Assembly (NCBI GenBank): GCA_023548195.1
Contig: JAJHZJ010000399.1
Coordinates: forward strand, 9,332,600 to 9,396,599
DNA from: Bettongia penicillata ogilbyi
Taxonomy: Eukaryota > Chordata > Mammalia > Diprotodontia > Potoroidae
DNA length: 64,000 bases
Direction: 5' to 3'
The notes below the pieces were generated by a model. The model worked only from the letters and a program-made list of their open reading frames with translations. It was not told the DNA's origin and did not search any database. Made by a program: the position numbers and the translations under genes. Of the stretch, positions 1 through 11,715 are shown piece by piece; position 1 is the first letter of the stretch, and the number at the start of each line of letters is the position of its first letter.

Positions 1-1879
1 CATCTGTACAGTGTGGAAAGGGCTGTTATGTACATAAGTAACTGAAAGATAACCACAGACTGAAACACCTTTAGAAGGAACAAAAAGACTTGCCTTTTAA
101 AGGGAATATTACTTGGGGTGAAAGATAAAGCCATAAACAGAATTTAAAGAGCCAAGCAACATAGCTGCTGAGAGAGAATGACATATTTTAGGATTTAATG
201 TTAATTTAAATTCCTAATCTTACCAGGAAATTATAATTTTTCCTTTAAATAAAATGATTTCTACAGAACTAGTCCTGGTGCTGTTTTTGATTGGGTGCTG
301 GCTTGTTCTCTCATTACTCATCTTCAGTGGCTCCAAGTGAACAGATTCCTCTCTAGTAATAACTCTGTTTTAGAGCTGATTCAGTGTCATATATTATTGA
401 TCCTGGTACCTGATAAAGAAATATATATGTATGTGTATGTATGATTGGAAGATAGTATGTGATATAGGGAGATGATTTATTTCTTGAATTTAGATTAAAA
501 AAATAAAAGATTCTTAATATAAAAAATAATTAGCACTTAAATTGTGCTGTGTGGCTATATGAGCAATGTGGCTAGGTTTTCTCTCAGTGTTACTAAAAAA
601 GCAGGTTAACAATTACTAAGTCAATAATGAATTTTCCACAAAAATCTTAAAATAGCTAGAATAAATACATAACTTATGATTCAAATAGTTCTGCGTAAAA
701 GGATACAATGGAGAGCAAGATTTAAAGGATTATAAACACTCAAGTACAAATTGAATTTGTCTTTCACTATTCAACTGTTACTAATCACTGATTAAAATAA
801 CTTTTAAATTTCCCTATCAGAGTTAAGTAGATAACAATGGACTAGTCTCAGCGTACCTTTTCTTAGAGTCTGAAATCTGAGGTAAAACTCAATTCCAATT
901 CTAATTTCTACAATGCCTCAGGTATTGAAAAGCAAATACAAACCCCCTCAGCTTTGTCATTTGTGATTTCCATATCCAAAGGTCTTTCATTCAGCCTTTG
1001 ATCTGGTCTCTTAATGGGACTGAGGTATTTAAGTAAGATTTATTGGAAGCTGAGGCCTTGTCAGAGATTGACCCCTTAATCTGGATGTTGTTTCTATGAG
1101 AAGATACGTTGTCTGCTACACCATCTTGTTAAAAGAGTCTCTGCCCCATTTTTCTTAGGCAGAATTTAAGACCTCTTTGGAAGAGCAGAATGAAGTAGGC
1201 ACTGCTTTTTGTTTCAATGTATCCCTGGAATCCATGTTGTAAAGATTATATTCTGTCAAAGAAATGCTGTTAAAAATTAAAGGGTGCCTTCCCACATGAG
1301 GGTTGTGCATCAAATGAACCAGAGATCTTTTTGTCATCTGCGTATTGTCTTTAGGAAAGGCTGTGTCTTGCCTTCTAAATTGTAAGCTGTTCAATTTAGT
1401 TTATGCTTCTATAGCTTTTTCTCTTCATAGGACTCCATTCTATGTCTCCATCGTTCAGATATATCCTTGTTTGGGTAAAACAAAACAAAGGAGGGAAAGA
1501 AAAAGATTATGACCATGGTTTACTTTTGTACAACCTCTGTATCTCCTTTTTCCTGCTGGAAGCTGATTCCTATGCTACCTGATTCCTGACCTTCCTCAAG
1601 ATTAACTTGCTATTTACTTAAAACTTCATTCAATAAATTTTCTTTCATCAGACTCGTAAAGACCCCCTACCCCAATCTGTTATACTCTTCTAAACCAACT
1701 TCTAAAATGTCATTTGAGCTGAGTAATTTTTTTCATTGTGTTCTTGGACACTTAAAAATACCATGTTGATGTGTTTTGTTACATTTCGAACATTTACAGA
1801 TTATTCCCACTTCATGAGAAAAACTTGTAAAGTGGATTATATTTTATCATAGTTACCATTGCAAACAGCTTGGCAGTTT
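1..1879. other. Far downstream flank, nothing recognised
   Basis: AT-rich sequence. The only open stretch (minus strand, 1,155-1,394) has no recognisable domain. Confidence 0.5.
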
Positions 1880-2140
1880 AATGAAATAAGTGTAGGACCT
1901 GGAGCCAGAATGCCAGACCTGAATTCAAACTCTGCCTCAGACAACTAACTGCATGACCTTGGGCAAATCACTTAACCTCTCTAAACCTCAATTTCATCAT
2001 TGGCAAAATGGAGATAATAATAACACCTATTTCATAGCAGGACTGTTTAAGGGTCAAATGAGATAACACATAAAATGTTTTTAAACCCTTGAAGTGCTAT
2101 ATGTTAGCTATTATTATTGTTGTTTTTATTATGGTATAAG
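1880..2140 (+). repeat. MIR-type SINE
   Basis: Core signature in order: 'gacctggagcc', 'tgaccttgggcaaatcacttaacctct', a 'cctcaatttcatcat' block, 'aaaatggagataataat', then a tail with 'tattattattg'. This is the tRNA-derived CORE-SINE MIR layout, diverged and therefore old. Confidence 0.8.
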
Positions 2141-2264
2141 GGACATGTATCCAGGTAGGGACAGTCTCCAGGTTTCCTTTGAACATCACCCACAAAGCTT
2201 TGAGGACAGGGAATTTCCTTCATTAGGAAGTGTAAAACAGAGAACACACAGGAGACACTGGAGG

Positions 2265-2938
2265 GTTTTGGACTCCAGCCCCTAAAAGGTTCACTCTGGA
2301 TCTGGTCAGACAGGAAGAACAGGAAGACAACTTCAAAGGGGTCAATAATCTTACTTTATTCTAGTCTATTTTTCTCAGAAGAGTTGCTGACAATGGGAGA
2401 ACCTACTCCTACAGCATTCCTTAATTACCCTTCTTGCAGGGGCTGACAAGAAGAGGGGACAGCTACCCCTATATCATGATGGTGGCAGGCAAGACAGGCA
2501 CAGCTTGTGAACTCTCCTAAATTCCCTCAAGTCTTAATGGGGGCTCATTAAGACAAACATGGATTCTCTCCAGGCTTTAATGGGAGCCAGTCAAGGCACA
2601 CATAGCATTCCAGCTTGTGTATTCAACCGTAAGGGTTCCCCACTCACTGACCAGTGCCCACTTGCTTTATAAGGCAACAGACAAAGAAGGCATCTTGTCA
2701 GCAATAGCCTCAAAAGTTTACATTATCTCACTGCTCAGTGGCAGTGAATATTTACAATTTTAAGCACAAATGTTTGTATTTATCATTATATAACTGTGCA
2801 AGTATGGTGGGGATGTTTATCAGTCATAAACCTGGGAGATAGAGATTGTTATAGCCATGCATGGATCCTGAGAAACTAAACTCTAAGAAAGAATAACAAA
2901 AATCCACCTTATACACGCTAAAATTCACCTTACTTACA
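2265..2938 (-). mobile_element. Endogenous retrovirus LTR (family A), minus orientation
   Basis: Read on the minus strand, this 0.67-kb block matches the plus-strand block at 5,325-5,925 over most of its length. Shared stretches include 'acaagctggaatgctatg', a 'gaggctattgctg' block, a TATA-like box (ttataaag / ctataaat) and a poly(A) signal AATAAA followed by a similar U5-like part. One boundary is set where similarity starts near a TG dinucleotide; the other is approximate. No flanking gag, pol or env was recognised, so it is a solo LTR or rearranged remnant. Confidence 0.7.
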
Positions 2939-4620
2939 GGGAACGTCTCTGACTTAACTTTTTCCAAAAGTGAAATATAGGATCCACTCTATGTTTTTGT
3001 CGTCCAGATAGATCCTGGTTGGGTAAACCTGATTCTAGTGCAGATGAATGTTAGTGGAGGAGAGAGAAACTCAAAAATTGAAGATGAAAAGGAGGAAACT
3101 GGGAAGAGAAAGAGCTGTGGATCTAAGGGGCTTCCCCTGTGTTAAGCTTCATGTCAGTGGAGTGTGCAAACCTTGAAGTTTTCTTCTCTTGATGATGTCA
3201 GACTTGAGGGCATTGATGTTGCAACACTAGCACAGTCATTGAAGCTTCCCCCTCTATCTCCCTTCTGCTGATGTCAGGCTACACTTGTTTTGGTCGTTCA
3301 TCATCAGCCCTTTGAGACCTCACCAGTTCCATGATAGGAATACTGACCACATAATCCTGAAGATGCACCAATCTGGTGTCAGGAAAGGAGACATTGAGAC
3401 CACAGACCTACTCAGTCATCTGATGGACAGAGTGTGAACCCATCTTTTCCTGCTTCCCTGGATTGGGCGCTGGGCCAGTAGTCACAGCTGCACTGAACTC
3501 ATGGCAAGGAAGGTAAGGTTCTTCACCTAGAGCAGCATTGAAAGATGAACTTACTGGAGTGTGCCCAGTCCCAGGAATTTCTAGATAACTTATTGATTGT
3601 TTGGTGACTTCCTAATCAACACAGACAGGTACCTCCCTATCTCACCCAAGTCATCAGTCCAGAAATCAAGCTCTGTACATTGAGCAAACCGACAGAGAAC
3701 ATCACAGGTGATATCAGTCATGAAGACAAATAGCATGTGGCTCCTATCATTATCAGTTCTAGCCTTGGGAATCTCAGGAACTGACTTGTGTTTAACATGC
3801 TGATTTTTAAAAATCGAGCATATGCACTGATCCCATGTGCTGAATGTAAGAAGAATCTTCAAGATTCACACTGTAGGAAAATAGATGGTTTTCCTCCATT
3901 CCAGAAGGAATGAGAAACTATAATCACACAAATGTGTGAACTTAGACCAAAAAGAGTCTGAGTCTTGGGCTCCTTCTGTTTTATTTCTTTTATGGGTATA
4001 AGTGACCAAACAGCAGTCTTGAGAGGGATGCATACAGTCTTGGAGGCAATTTTTTGAGTTCAAGAGGTCTAGAGATTTAATGTCCTTGGTTAGAGTTGGC
4101 TAGGAGCACACTCTGCTTCTGCATTGGAGAGGATGACCACTGACAAGGGAAGAACTCAGCCCCTGACTGGGCTTCTTAGAAAACTCAGAAAAGAGCTGAG
4201 GTAAGATGTGAAATGATAAAGCACTTTTTATACAAATAAAGTCAGTTCTAAGTAACTGAAGTAATTTTATGGTTCATGTGTAGGTAAAGCCAATATAATT
4301 TTTAAAATGACAGTTTTACCGAGCTATTCAATGTCATTCCAATTAAATTACTAAAAAAATTATCTTACTAAGTTAGAAAAATAACAAGAGTCCATTTAGA
4401 AGAACAAAGGGCTAGGAATTTCAAAGAAACCATGGAAAAAAAGATTTAGCGGTATCAGACCTTAAACTATATTATAAGGTGAGAACATTGTTGTGTAAAA
4501 TGGATAATTTCAATTATTTTAAATAAAAATTTTCTTGTATAAATAAAACCTATGTGTCCAAGAATAGAAGGAATGCAGAAAGTTGGGAAAACACTTTCAC
4601 AGGCAATTTCTCAGATAGGC
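2939..4620. other. Unclassified 1.7-kb stretch between LTRs
   Basis: It sits between the family A LTR and the family B LTR. Minus-strand open stretches at 3,590-3,862 and 3,866-4,063 are short, and I recognise no retroviral or cellular domain in them. It could be degraded provirus interior or ordinary flank. Confidence 0.4.
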
Positions 4621-5040
4621 TGTGTGTGGTTCAGAGACCACGACTCAAATGAAAATCAGAGCCTTTTCAAGGTAGAAGCAAAGCAGCAAGATTTTATTAT
4701 GATCTCGAGAGAAAGGGTATCTCCTCTCTGATAAGTAATCAGGAGAGTAAGGCACTTGCAGATGGCAAGAATAAAGATTATATATAGTCCTAAACGTGGA
4801 AATCCCCCACCCTCCCTGCTGGCTGTTACTTCCATTGGCTGGGAGGCAGGCTCACAATCTAAACATGGCAATTTACCTTAGAAATAAGGAGCAAGGAAGT
4901 AGTAAAGCAACTAATGTAAACCTAACGCAATTCTCATAACCTTATTTGGCATGCAGTGTGCTGAGGTGGCACTCCAAAGTTGGGGCAAGAGTTAAGTTTC
5001 AGGTTTCTTCAAGGTCACATAATTTCTGGGAGATAGAAAC
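4621..5040 (-). mobile_element. Endogenous retrovirus LTR (family B), minus orientation
   Basis: Read on the minus strand it shows LTR order: a CCAAT-like box (gccaatgg, near 4,830), a TATA box (tatatata, near 4,780), poly(A) signal AATAAAATC (near 4,695), a TTGCTGCTTTGC block, and an end of GGTCTCTGAACCACACACA with terminal CA at 4,621-4,622. That layout fits a gammaretrovirus-like LTR. The upstream (U3) boundary is uncertain. It is unrelated to family A. Confidence 0.65.
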
Positions 5041-5269
5041 TTAGGCCTCACTACCTACTTGAAGCCTATTGTCAAGTACTGAGAAGTCTTCACTGATTCT
5101 TTTTCACTCAGATTTGATTGGGTTGGAATATTGCTGTAGTACAGAAAATGATCAGCTGGTTGATTTAGAAAAACATGGAAAAACTTGGACTTATGAAGGA
5201 AGATGTCATCCACCTTCAGAGAAACAGATGATAGGTAGAAATAAGCACAGTATGGTCTTACACATATGT

Positions 5270-5324
5270 GTATGAGTGCATATGTATATATATGTATGTT
5301 TATAGACATCTCTCTCTATATATA
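5270..5324. repeat. TATG-rich low-complexity tract
   Basis: Alternating tatgtatata/tatgtttata units directly in front of the family A LTR. Confidence 0.7.
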
Positions 5325-5925
5325 TGTAAGGTTATTCTTTTAGATATTAGTTCCCAGGATTCATGGCCATAACAATCTACTAGTTCCTAGGATTTCACAT
5401 TGCAAACAATCTTACTGAGATTTTGAAATGAGATATAACCTTAAGATAATGTAAACATTTGGGTTTACTTGTAAACAGCTGAACCACCATGATATTGCTA
5501 ATGTAAACTTGTGAGGCTATTGCTGGCAAATTTTTTGTCTACTGCCCTATAAATCAAGTGAACACTGGTTAAATAAGTGGGGAGTAGGAATGCACAGGCA
5601 GAATGTAAAGCTGTGTCTGCCTTGAGCAGGCTCCTAACAAGGTTTAGTGGGGAATGCACAAGCTGGAATGCTATGCCTGTCTAAATCAGTTCCCACTGAG
5701 ACTTAAGGGATAATGCAGGAGTTGTGTTCCTACTCCTTGCCCACCCCTACAAGAAGAATAATTAGGGGATGCTGAAGGAGTTGGTGCTCCCATTATCAGC
5801 AACCCCTCTTAAGAAGAATAAAGCAATTATTCAACCTCTTATTATGTCTCTAATGCTGCCCTTATGACTGCTCAGATCAAGAGTGAACCTGCTAAAGGCC
5901 AGACCCCAAAATCTGTATTTGGGCT
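5325..5925 (+). mobile_element. Endogenous retrovirus LTR (family A), plus orientation
   Basis: The inverted partner of 2,265-2,938. It begins near TGTAAGG at 5,325, has a TATA-like ctataaat near 5,549 and poly(A) signal AATAAA at 5,818-5,823, with about 100 bp of U5-like sequence after it. The two copies differ by many substitutions and small indels, so they are not recent. Because they face opposite ways, they cannot be the two ends of one simple provirus. Confidence 0.7.
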
Positions 5926-6239
5926 CTGGCCAAATATATATGCATGCTTAGTTGTATCCTTCTTTAGGGTGGGGGAAAATAAATTTAAAAGTGCACAGCA
6001 GAGAACAAAATAAAACCTAAAAGGAAGCAAAGAAAAGCTGGGTGACTTTGAAAACAACGTATAGCATTTATTATATAGGTTTTCTTGAAATGGAAATTTG
6101 TTTTACATTGAATCCTCTTGTGTCCTGCTGTATTTTTTCTTTTCTCATTTTTAAAGTTTAAGATAAATAAAAAATTTATAAAATAAAATTTTTTAAAAAG
6201 ATGTAAAATGTCTAGTCAGTGGTCCACCTGCAAGCTGCT

Positions 6240-6490
6240 TCACACTCTGACATAATAATAATAATACTAGCAAACATTTATATAGTATTTACAATACGCC
6301 AGGCACTGTGCTAAATGCTTCACAAATACTATCTCATTTTGTCCTCAACCTTCAAGGTAGGTATTATATTATTATAACATCTGTTTTATAAACAGAAAAC
6401 CCAAAGCAAACTGAGGTTAAATTACCCAGTGACACAGCTAGGAAATATATTTGGTCGGATCTGAACTCAGGTCTTGCTACTTACTTGCTG
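6240..6490 (-). repeat. MIR/CORE-type SINE
   Basis: It reads 'aacatttatatagta...', 'ggcactgtgctaaatgcttcacaaat', 'atctcattttgtcctcaa', then '...gaggttaaattacccagtgacacagctagg' and 'gatctgaactcaggtctt'. This is the reverse-oriented core of the SINE family found elsewhere in the window. Confidence 0.75.
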
Positions 6491-6684
6491 CTCATAAGTC
6501 TCTGCTTCCTGAGAGGGTATAAGAGTAATTTAATATTGCTGCTTCTTGTTTTAAGTCTTTGTGTCATATAGGTAGTGAACAGCATAGTATCTGGCACCTA
6601 GTAGGTATTTAAGAAATTATTGAATGGAACACATACAGAAAGGCAGAGTGAGGAAGATAAAATGTTTTTACTTCACAATTTTTT

Positions 6685-6932
6685 TCTAGGGCTGTCTCTG
6701 ACACTTGTTCAGCCATATCCAGTTATTTGTGGCCTCATGGACCATGCTGTCCATGGGGTTTTCTCAGCAAAGATACTGGAGTGGTTTGCCATTTCCCTTT
6801 CCAGTGAATTAAGACAAACTGAGGTTAAGTGACTTACCCAGGGTCATACAGCTCGTGTTTTGAAGCTGGATTCTGAATTTGGGTCTTCCTGACTCCAGGC
6901 CCAGTGCTGTATTTACTGAGCTGCCTAGCTCC
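6685..6932 (-). repeat. Marsupial tRNA-derived SINE
   Basis: Reverse orientation, with 'ttctcagcaaagatactggagtggtttgccatttcc', 'gaggttaagtgacttacccagggtca' and 'gtcttcctgactccaggcccagtgctgtatttactgagctgcctagc'. It is the same family as the copies at 14,296, 27,894 and 43,581. A second partial copy, also reversed, follows at 6,933-7,018. Confidence 0.85.
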
Positions 6933-7019
6933 TTCCCAGGCAAACAGAGGTTAAGTCCAAGGTCACACAACTAGTAAGTGTCGGAGGCCAGATTTGAACG
7001 TGGGTCTTCTTCACTTCTT

Positions 7020-8258
7020 GGCTCTAATGTTACAACGTGTAAATTATTTGAGTGTCCTAATTGTATGTCTTAATGCCCAGAAGAGTCAACTGCTTTGCAC
7101 ATTATGTATCAGAATTTCTCAACTTCTTTTCATTTATTTCTACATTTCTTTGTCAGGTGTGCTGGGCAGGATGTGGGAAGCTATTACTTGGCTCCACTTT
7201 GCCTACAGTTTCAGAATTGGAGGTACCCTCAAAGGTCATCCAATGGAAATTCTACTTGGTGTAGATTAGGAGTAGGAGTAGGGTCTAGCAGAGAGGAGTA
7301 TAGACAAAATGGTCTAGCCACTCTTCACTCACCAGGTTGCTCCATTATCCAGTCAGAGCACAGTTCATAGCAAACATCTTAGGCTGACTCTCCTGGATGA
7401 GCCAAACCAATTTAGCCAACTTCACTCACCAGGATTCTATATTGTCCCATTAAATCTTGTCATCTTCTCCTATACGCAAAACAGTTTGCCTTTCCCCTTT
7501 AAACTTTAGAAATCTGAAAAGGGGAACATAATATCCGAGGCTTCACCTCTCTTAAGCTGGTATGGGGGAGGGGGCTGAAGAACAATTTCTCTTCTGAAGC
7601 ATTTATCTAATGAGTTTGAGCCTCTCTCTAATCAGGAATCATATAACACAAGTATTTTGGTCAGCTGAGTTCTCTTGCCACTGCTCTCTTCAAACAGCTC
7701 TGACAAAAATGTTTTTACCCTCCTCCTGCCTTACCTGTCTTTCCTGCCAAATTCTTGCATCTTTTGTCTAAGAGCTCCTCAGTTTCCTATGTTTTTTAGT
7801 GATTAAGTGATTTAAATCACAGCCTCTTGCATACTTGGACACACCTTTCACTTAAAAGATAATCACAGATTTTCCCCAATTAAATTAACAGACCTTTAAA
7901 AATCATCCTTCAGTATGTAAATAAATACAAAATTTTTCTCTTTTTAGTCTTACTCTCTTAAACAGCTATATACAAATGAGTCATGGGAAAAATATACCCT
8001 GTAACTCTAAGTTCTCTATATAGTGCAGCATTATCATTTTATGACCTAAACTATTTCTTTGTATTCACATTTTTTCCAGTTTTTAATATATAAAAATTCT
8101 TTCTCTGACCTTTTAAACTATTAAGTGGCTCATATATAAATGGGGCGCCATCCTATCTTTTACAAGGTTATTTACAAGGTCTTTATCTTTATGCTACTGT
8201 TTAAAACTGCTCAGATTCCATCAGAAAATTCTCTTCATGTACTTATTTTAACAGCTCC
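7020..8258. other. Unclassified stretch, possible large LTR on the minus strand
   Basis: No gene or known repeat was recognised with certainty. At 8,257-8,275 the minus strand has an A-run followed by a G-run and then TGTTAAAA, the arrangement of a retroviral polypurine tract next to a 3' LTR. If so, the LTR would run downward from about 8,257. The segment 7,310-7,345 recurs in diverged form at 7,411-7,446. Confidence 0.3.
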
Positions 8259-8539
8259 CCCCATTTTTTAGTATCAAAACATTCAGCTATGACAGAGGCA
8301 ATATTTTACATGCTTCACCAGTTAATAAAACTTTTTTTAATACAAAAGTATGCTTTTCCTCCTTTTCAGCATTAAACCATTATTTTTTTAAAAAAAGAAC
8401 CTTATGAATGGATAGATGAATGGAAGGTAAGAAGGAAGGAAGGAAATTATAAAGGAGAGGGGAAAGAGATAGGTCTAAGACATATAGACAGTAGCAGATT
8501 GGTTTTTTAAAAATTCATTATTTGTTTTTTGACATTCTT

Positions 8540-8882
8540 TTCTTTTTAAAATTTTACTTCCAGATTCTCTTCTTCCCTCCCACTCCTCCCCTACCCACTG
8601 AGAAGGCAAGCAATACGATATCAATTATACATGTGAAATCATGCAAAACATTTTATATTAGCCATATTTTCAAAAAGCAAGAAAGAGAAAGTAAAAAAAT
8701 TATACTTCAGTTTATATATTGGTTCTCTCTGGATGTAGATAGCATTTTTTTCATCAAGAATCCTTTGGAATTGTCTTAAGATTGTTGTGTTGATCAGAGT
8801 AGCTAAGTCTTTCACAGTTGATAATCATCACAACATTGCTGTTATTGTACACAGTGATCTCCCAGTTTTCTCACTCCCATAT
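8540..8882 (-). mobile_element. Older L1, 3' UTR part (stack layer 1)
   Basis: Reverse-oriented marsupial-type L1 3' end: 'cttccctcc...', 'gttctctctggatgtagatagcattttt', 'catcaagaatcctttggaattgtctta', 'aacattgctgttattgtacacagtg'. It is interrupted at 8,883 and continues at 9,571 and, after a second insertion, near 13,299. Confidence 0.8.
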
Positions 8883-9564
8883 GTATCGGTTTGATGCAGT
8901 TTGCGTGGTTCAGGGACATCCTCCACCCCAAGGACCAGAGTACTGGACAAGGGCATCTGTAATGAATTCACGGACTCAAGCATTCTTCAGGTCAAGGTGG
9001 CAAAGGTAATAATAATGTAACACCAACATGGTGGGCAGAGCCCGTTAAGGAACTTGTAACTTAACAGGAATAATGCTAAAGCTTATTTAGGAAAAATAGT
9101 GGATCTAGCAGATATGCTAATTAGTTGATAAACTTACAACTTTGGTCACAGGTGTCATTCACTACTGGAAACCAGTGGAAGGGGTTTCTCAGGGTGTATT
9201 TCTGATCTGTTATGTCTGTAGCAAGATAGTTGTGAGAGCTGACATGTGTAGTTTGACCTTTGAGTTGAATATGATCACTTAGGGAATTAGTACATGATAA
9301 TTCTGTGGTTACAAGATAGTCCTGTTTTTACAAAAGAATTTCTTCTTCAAAGATCATAGCTTGTTTTACTGGGGCCCACTCATAAGTAATTGTGGGGAAA
9401 GATAGTTTATCTTACTGGCACCCTCTCCTGAGTTATTGCTAGGCATAGTGTTCTTGGGCTGGGGAGAAAACTGTGAGGGATAATGCTTTGAAGCTAGGGA
9501 GAAATGTAATCTTGGAATTGGGGTCCAAGCACCCAAGCACCGCATCAAGTTAATAAAGGTTTTG
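8883..9564. mobile_element. Unidentified 682-bp insertion inside L1
   Basis: The L1 sequence on its two sides is nearly continuous, and both edges carry the hexamer CCATAT (8,877-8,882 and 9,565-9,570). AATAAA lies at 9,552-9,557 on the plus strand. The size and the TG at the left edge suggest a solo LTR, but the right edge does not give a clean CA, and about 20-30 nt of L1 seem to be missing at the junction. I do not recognise the family. Confidence 0.45.
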
Positions 9565-9570
9565 CCATAT

Positions 9571-10055
9571 TTTTTCTGAAATCATCCCCTCCTTGTCATT
9601 TCTTATAACACAATAGTACTCCACCACAATCATATGACACGACATGTTCAGCCATTCTTCAATTGATGAGCTTCTCAATTTCCAATTCTTTGACACCACA
9701 AAAAGAGCTGCTTTAAATGTTTTTGTGCATTTTAGATCGCTTTCCTTTTTCTTTGCTTTCTTTGAGATACAGCCTGGTAGTAGTAAGTATTGTTGGATCA
9801 AAGGGTATGCCCAGTTTTGTAGCGCTTTGGGCATAGTTCCAAATTATTTTCCAGGATGGTTTTAACAGTTCACAACTCTTAACAATTCATTAGTGTAATT
9901 ATTTTTCCCATATTCCCTCTAGCATTTGTCATTTCTGGTAGGTATGAGGTGGTACCTCAGAGTTGTTTTAATTTGCCTTTCTCTAATCAATAGAAAACAT
10001 TTTTTCATTTGACTATAGATAGCTTTGATTTTTTTTTTTCTTCTGGAAACTGAAT
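9571..10055 (-). mobile_element. Older L1, ORF2 C-terminal region (stack layer 1, continued)
   Basis: The minus-strand translation contains VEYYCVIRNDKEGMISEKIW and, upstream of it, TFKAALFVVSKNWKLRSSSI. These match the end of L1 ORF2 (compare MEYYAAIKNDE in human L1). It has several stops and is inactive. Confidence 0.85.
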
Positions 10056-11715
10056 GATATTATTTCATTGTCTTTTAGAAAAATGTAGTTTCCCTACTTA
10101 TCCTTTTCAATTAGGTCTATTTTTGCTTTTGTCTGAGACCGTGACTGCTACTCCTCTCCTTTTTTTACTTCGGTTAAAGTATAATAGATGCTGCTTCAGT
10201 CCTTTATGTGTCTTTCTGTTTCATGTGTATCTCTTGTAAACAACATATTGTTGGGTTCTGGTTTCTAATCCATTCATCTATCTGTTTCCTCTTTATGGGG
10301 TGAGCTCTTCCCATTCCCATTCAAAGTTAAGATTTCTAACTGTATATTTCCCTCCATCCCTTTATCTTCTGTTTCTTCCTCTCTATATCTCTTTTTATCC
10401 TGTCCCTTCTCAAGTCTATTTAACTTCTAACCACTGCCTCCCCTATACCCTCCCCTCCATTTTCTCTTATACCCTTTCCTTCCTATTTCTCTATTGGGTA
10501 AGATAGATTTCTATACACAGCTGAGTGTGTATATATATTCTTACTTCTTTGAACCAATTCTGATGAGAGTGAGGTTTCAAGCATTGCAAGCTACCTCCTG
10601 CCAATTTCTCCTCCATTTTAAAAGCTCTATCTTGCATACCTCTTTGATGTGAGAAAAATTCCTCATTCTACCTTTCCCTTTCCCCTTCTCCCAGTGTATC
10701 CTTCTTTCTCCCTCCATTTTTTTGGAGATCATTATGTAAACTCCTTTTAACTGCCCTAGTTATGATAAAGTTCTTAGGCATTACAAGTATCATCTTCCCA
10801 TATAGGAATGTAAACAATTTCACTTTATTGAGTTCATTAAGATTACTTTTTCTTGTTTATCTTTTCATGCCTCTCTTGAGTCTTCCTTTTGAATATCGAA
10901 TTTTCTATTCAGTGCTACTTTTTTTGTCATGAATGCTTAAAACTCCTCTATTTCATTAAATATTATTTTTCCATCCAAAAGATTAGCCAATTTTGATGGG
11001 TAGGTGATTTTTGGTTGTGAAACTAGGACTTCTTTGCCTTCTGGAATTTTGTAGTTCCAAATCCTCTCTTCCTTTAACATAAAGAAGTCCTAAATTTTGT
11101 GTGATCCTGAGTGTAACACCACTGTATTTGAATTATTTCTTTTTTGGCTGTTTGAAGTACTTTCTCTTTGACCTAGGAATTCTGGAATTTGGCTATAATA
11201 TTTCTGGGAGTTTTCATTTGGGGAATCTCTTTTAGGAGGTCATCAGTGGATTCTTTTCATTGCTATTTTACCCTTTGGATCTAAGATTTCAGGGAACTCT
11301 CAGTAAGTGGGTCCTTGATAATTTCTTGAAATATGATGTCTAGGTTCTTTCTTTGATCATGGCCTTTAGGTAGTCCAATGATTCTTAAATTATCCCTCCT
11401 TGATCTATTTTCCAGGTCAGTTTTTTTGATGAGATATGGAATGTTTTCTTCTATTTTTTTTTTTGACTTTTAAAAAAAATTTTTCTTGATGTTTAATGGA
11501 GTTATTAGCTTCCACTTCAGTTCTGATTTTTAAGGAATTATTTTTTTCAGTGAGCTTTTGAATCTCTTTTTTCCATTTGGGCAATTCTGCATTTTAACTA
11601 AATTCTCTTCTTCAGTGAATTTTTGGACCTCCTTTTTGATTTGACCTTTTCTGTTGTTTAAGTTCTCTTCAGTGGATTTTTGTAACTCTTTTACCATTAG
11701 ACTGTCTGGTTTTTT
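10056..11715 (-). mobile_element. 5'-inverted part of a younger L1 (stack layer 2)
   Basis: Reverse-oriented L1 from the endonuclease part of ORF2 ('ttgtaaacaacatattgttggg', near 10,235) through the inter-ORF region ('taggaatgtaaacaatttcac', near 10,803) into ORF1 (about 10,930 on). The inter-ORF and ORF1 parts match the reverse complement of the HAL1-like element at 46,300-46,560. It joins the plus-oriented 3' end at 12,816, the twin-priming pattern. It is interrupted by layer 3 at 11,716. Confidence 0.8.

Noticed and set aside
3590..4063. Adjacent minus-strand frames between LTRs, considered as a retroviral envelope remnant
   Set aside because: I could not recognise any envelope, polymerase or capsid motif; kept only as unclassified sequence.
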